Below, piece after piece: positions 63,040-64,000 of a stretch of 64,000 nucleotides of DNA (positions are counted from its first letter, which is position 1; every line of letters starts with the position of its first letter). The position numbers were made by a program, and so were the translations under genes. The DNA is taken from positions 32,561,245 through 32,625,244 of the forward strand of contig OY848917.1 of NCBI GenBank assembly GCA_963693285.1. Reading direction: 5' to 3'. This DNA comes from Xestospongia muta. Taxonomy: Eukaryota > Porifera > Demospongiae > Haplosclerida > Petrosiidae. Below the pieces are notes generated by a model. It did not search any database, was not told where the DNA came from, and saw only the letters and a program-made list of their open reading frames with translations.

Positions 63040-64000
63040 GAGGATGATCTCCATATTCATTTAACAGTAGAGGCTATATATTCTTTTGATCAATTTTGGA
63101 AAGTTCACCTAGAGGTTTACGTTTTATATCCAGACTCTAATAATCTAATAATCAGTAAATGTTGTGAGATAGTTAGCAGTCAAATAGTACGTTTGTCAGC
63201 TCCCCCATCATCACTGCTAGAATTAGATTTGGAGAAAGGTTTATTGATTCCAGTCATTGGACAGGTATAATAAATTATTGATACATTACATTATAGTACA
63301 TCCTAGTCTACTATAAGTATCAAAAATCCCCTAACTAGTGGTATATCAACTTCCATTTTTTTGTATTTTCTATTTATAGAAATATACAAACTATGGACAA
63401 CATCATCCTCTGAAGTATTGTGGAACTCCTGTTGTTTTAGCTCCTCTTCTTATATATTCTGATGACACTAGCGGGAATAAATCCAAGAAATGGAATAAAT
63501 TCAATGTTTGGTGTTTGACTCTTGCTTGTCTTCCTAAACATGAGGCACGACAATTTCAGAACATGCACTTTATCTCCTGCTCCAATCATCTCTCAGCTAT
63601 TGAAATGAGCAGACCCATAGTGGATGACATGTTAGCTCTTGAAAAGGGTGTCCACATGTTCGATGCATTTTCAAATTAATAAGTGCTAGTAATTATCCCA
63701 ATAATCTGCGCTTTGTGTAATAATGTCAGAGCATCAGAGATTGTAAACCATCTTGGTAGTAAGGCAACAAGACTTTGTCAGATATGCATGGTTAGTTAAT
63801 TGTGTGTGGTTAGAGCATTTTAATTTCTTGTGTTACATAGACCAGTGATCCCACAACACTGGGTGAAATACGCTCGAAGGAGCTAGCAATGTGCCATATT
63901 CACAAGATAGAAAGAAAACAACTGTTACTGCAAGACATGAAGAGAGGACAAAATATGGAATGAGAGAGTCTGCCAATCCATGGTTTGATTTGTCAACTGA
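63040..64000 (+). pseudogene. Plavaka/CACTA-like transposon protein with DDTSGN motif, broken, runs off window
   Basis: Three exon-like parts share one frame: 63040-63264 (acceptor TATAG, donor GTATAA, begins EDDLHIHLTVEAIYSFDQFW), 63380-63790 and 63841 onward. The second has PVVLAPLLIYSDDTSGNKSK, then KWNKFNVWCLTLACLP, a signature I associate with Plavaka-type (CACTA-related) transposon proteins. Two consecutive TAA stops at 63677-63682 interrupt it; beyond them the same frame continues to a double CxxC region (ICALCNN at about 63704-63724, LCQICM at 63773-63790). The last exon begins TSDPTTLGEIRSKELAMCHI and shifts frame near 63955-63962. The copy is inactive as written; the remainder lies to the right. 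Confidence 0.6.

Overview
The window is AT-rich animal DNA with spliceosomal introns (GT/AG borders), single-repeat ankyrin exons, a Roc-COR GTPase with a Death domain, and remnants of several eukaryotic transposon classes. This mix fits an early-branching metazoan, most likely a demosponge of the Amphimedon type. That taxonomic call is inferred from gene content; no barcode gene is present.

Layout. 1-1.2 kb: minus-strand remnant of a Ty3/gypsy gag. 1.3-2.2 kb: decayed LINE-type reverse transcriptase. 2.9-4.8 kb: two adjacent palindromes and a possible terminal-inverted-repeat element. 6.1-41.0 kb: one large plus-strand gene, at least 39 exons, whose 5' end I could not find. Its first 34 recognised exons each encode one ankyrin repeat and are nearly all 99 bp and phase 0. 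Twenty-three of them are near copies of one another in tandem units of about 840-855 bp, arranged as two superblocks of eleven. Exon 35 carries a last ankyrin repeat plus a Roc GTPase and COR-like region. Later exons add a Death domain and a C-terminal membrane helix. The predicted product is about 2,000 residues from the first recognised exon, with the domain order ANK(n)-Roc-COR-Death-TM. 41.4-43.2 kb: a second copy of the Roc-COR/Death part, broken by a 1-bp deletion and a deletion of about 1.3 kb. 55.4-56.1 kb: a third remnant with only Death and membrane exons.

43-64 kb is dominated by repeats: a 140-149 bp minisatellite (44.7-47.1 kb), a MITE-like element (48.7-49.2 kb), a large inverted repeat with arms at about 49.6-51.8 and 59.0-61.0 kb carrying HECT-like coding fragments, very long CT/GA tracts, a decayed DDE integrase (52.0-53.6 kb), a MULE-like transposase remnant (61.7-62.2 kb), and a broken transposon protein with a DDTSGN motif that runs off the right edge.

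The family resembles the non-kinase part of DAPK-type proteins: ankyrin repeats for ligand or partner binding, a Roc-COR switch, and a Death domain for homotypic signalling, here apparently anchored in a membrane. The near-identical, frame-neutral ankyrin exons make this locus suited to repeat-number change by recombination and to repertoire change by exon skipping. That is the most interesting system in the window. Its function is inferred from domain content only.
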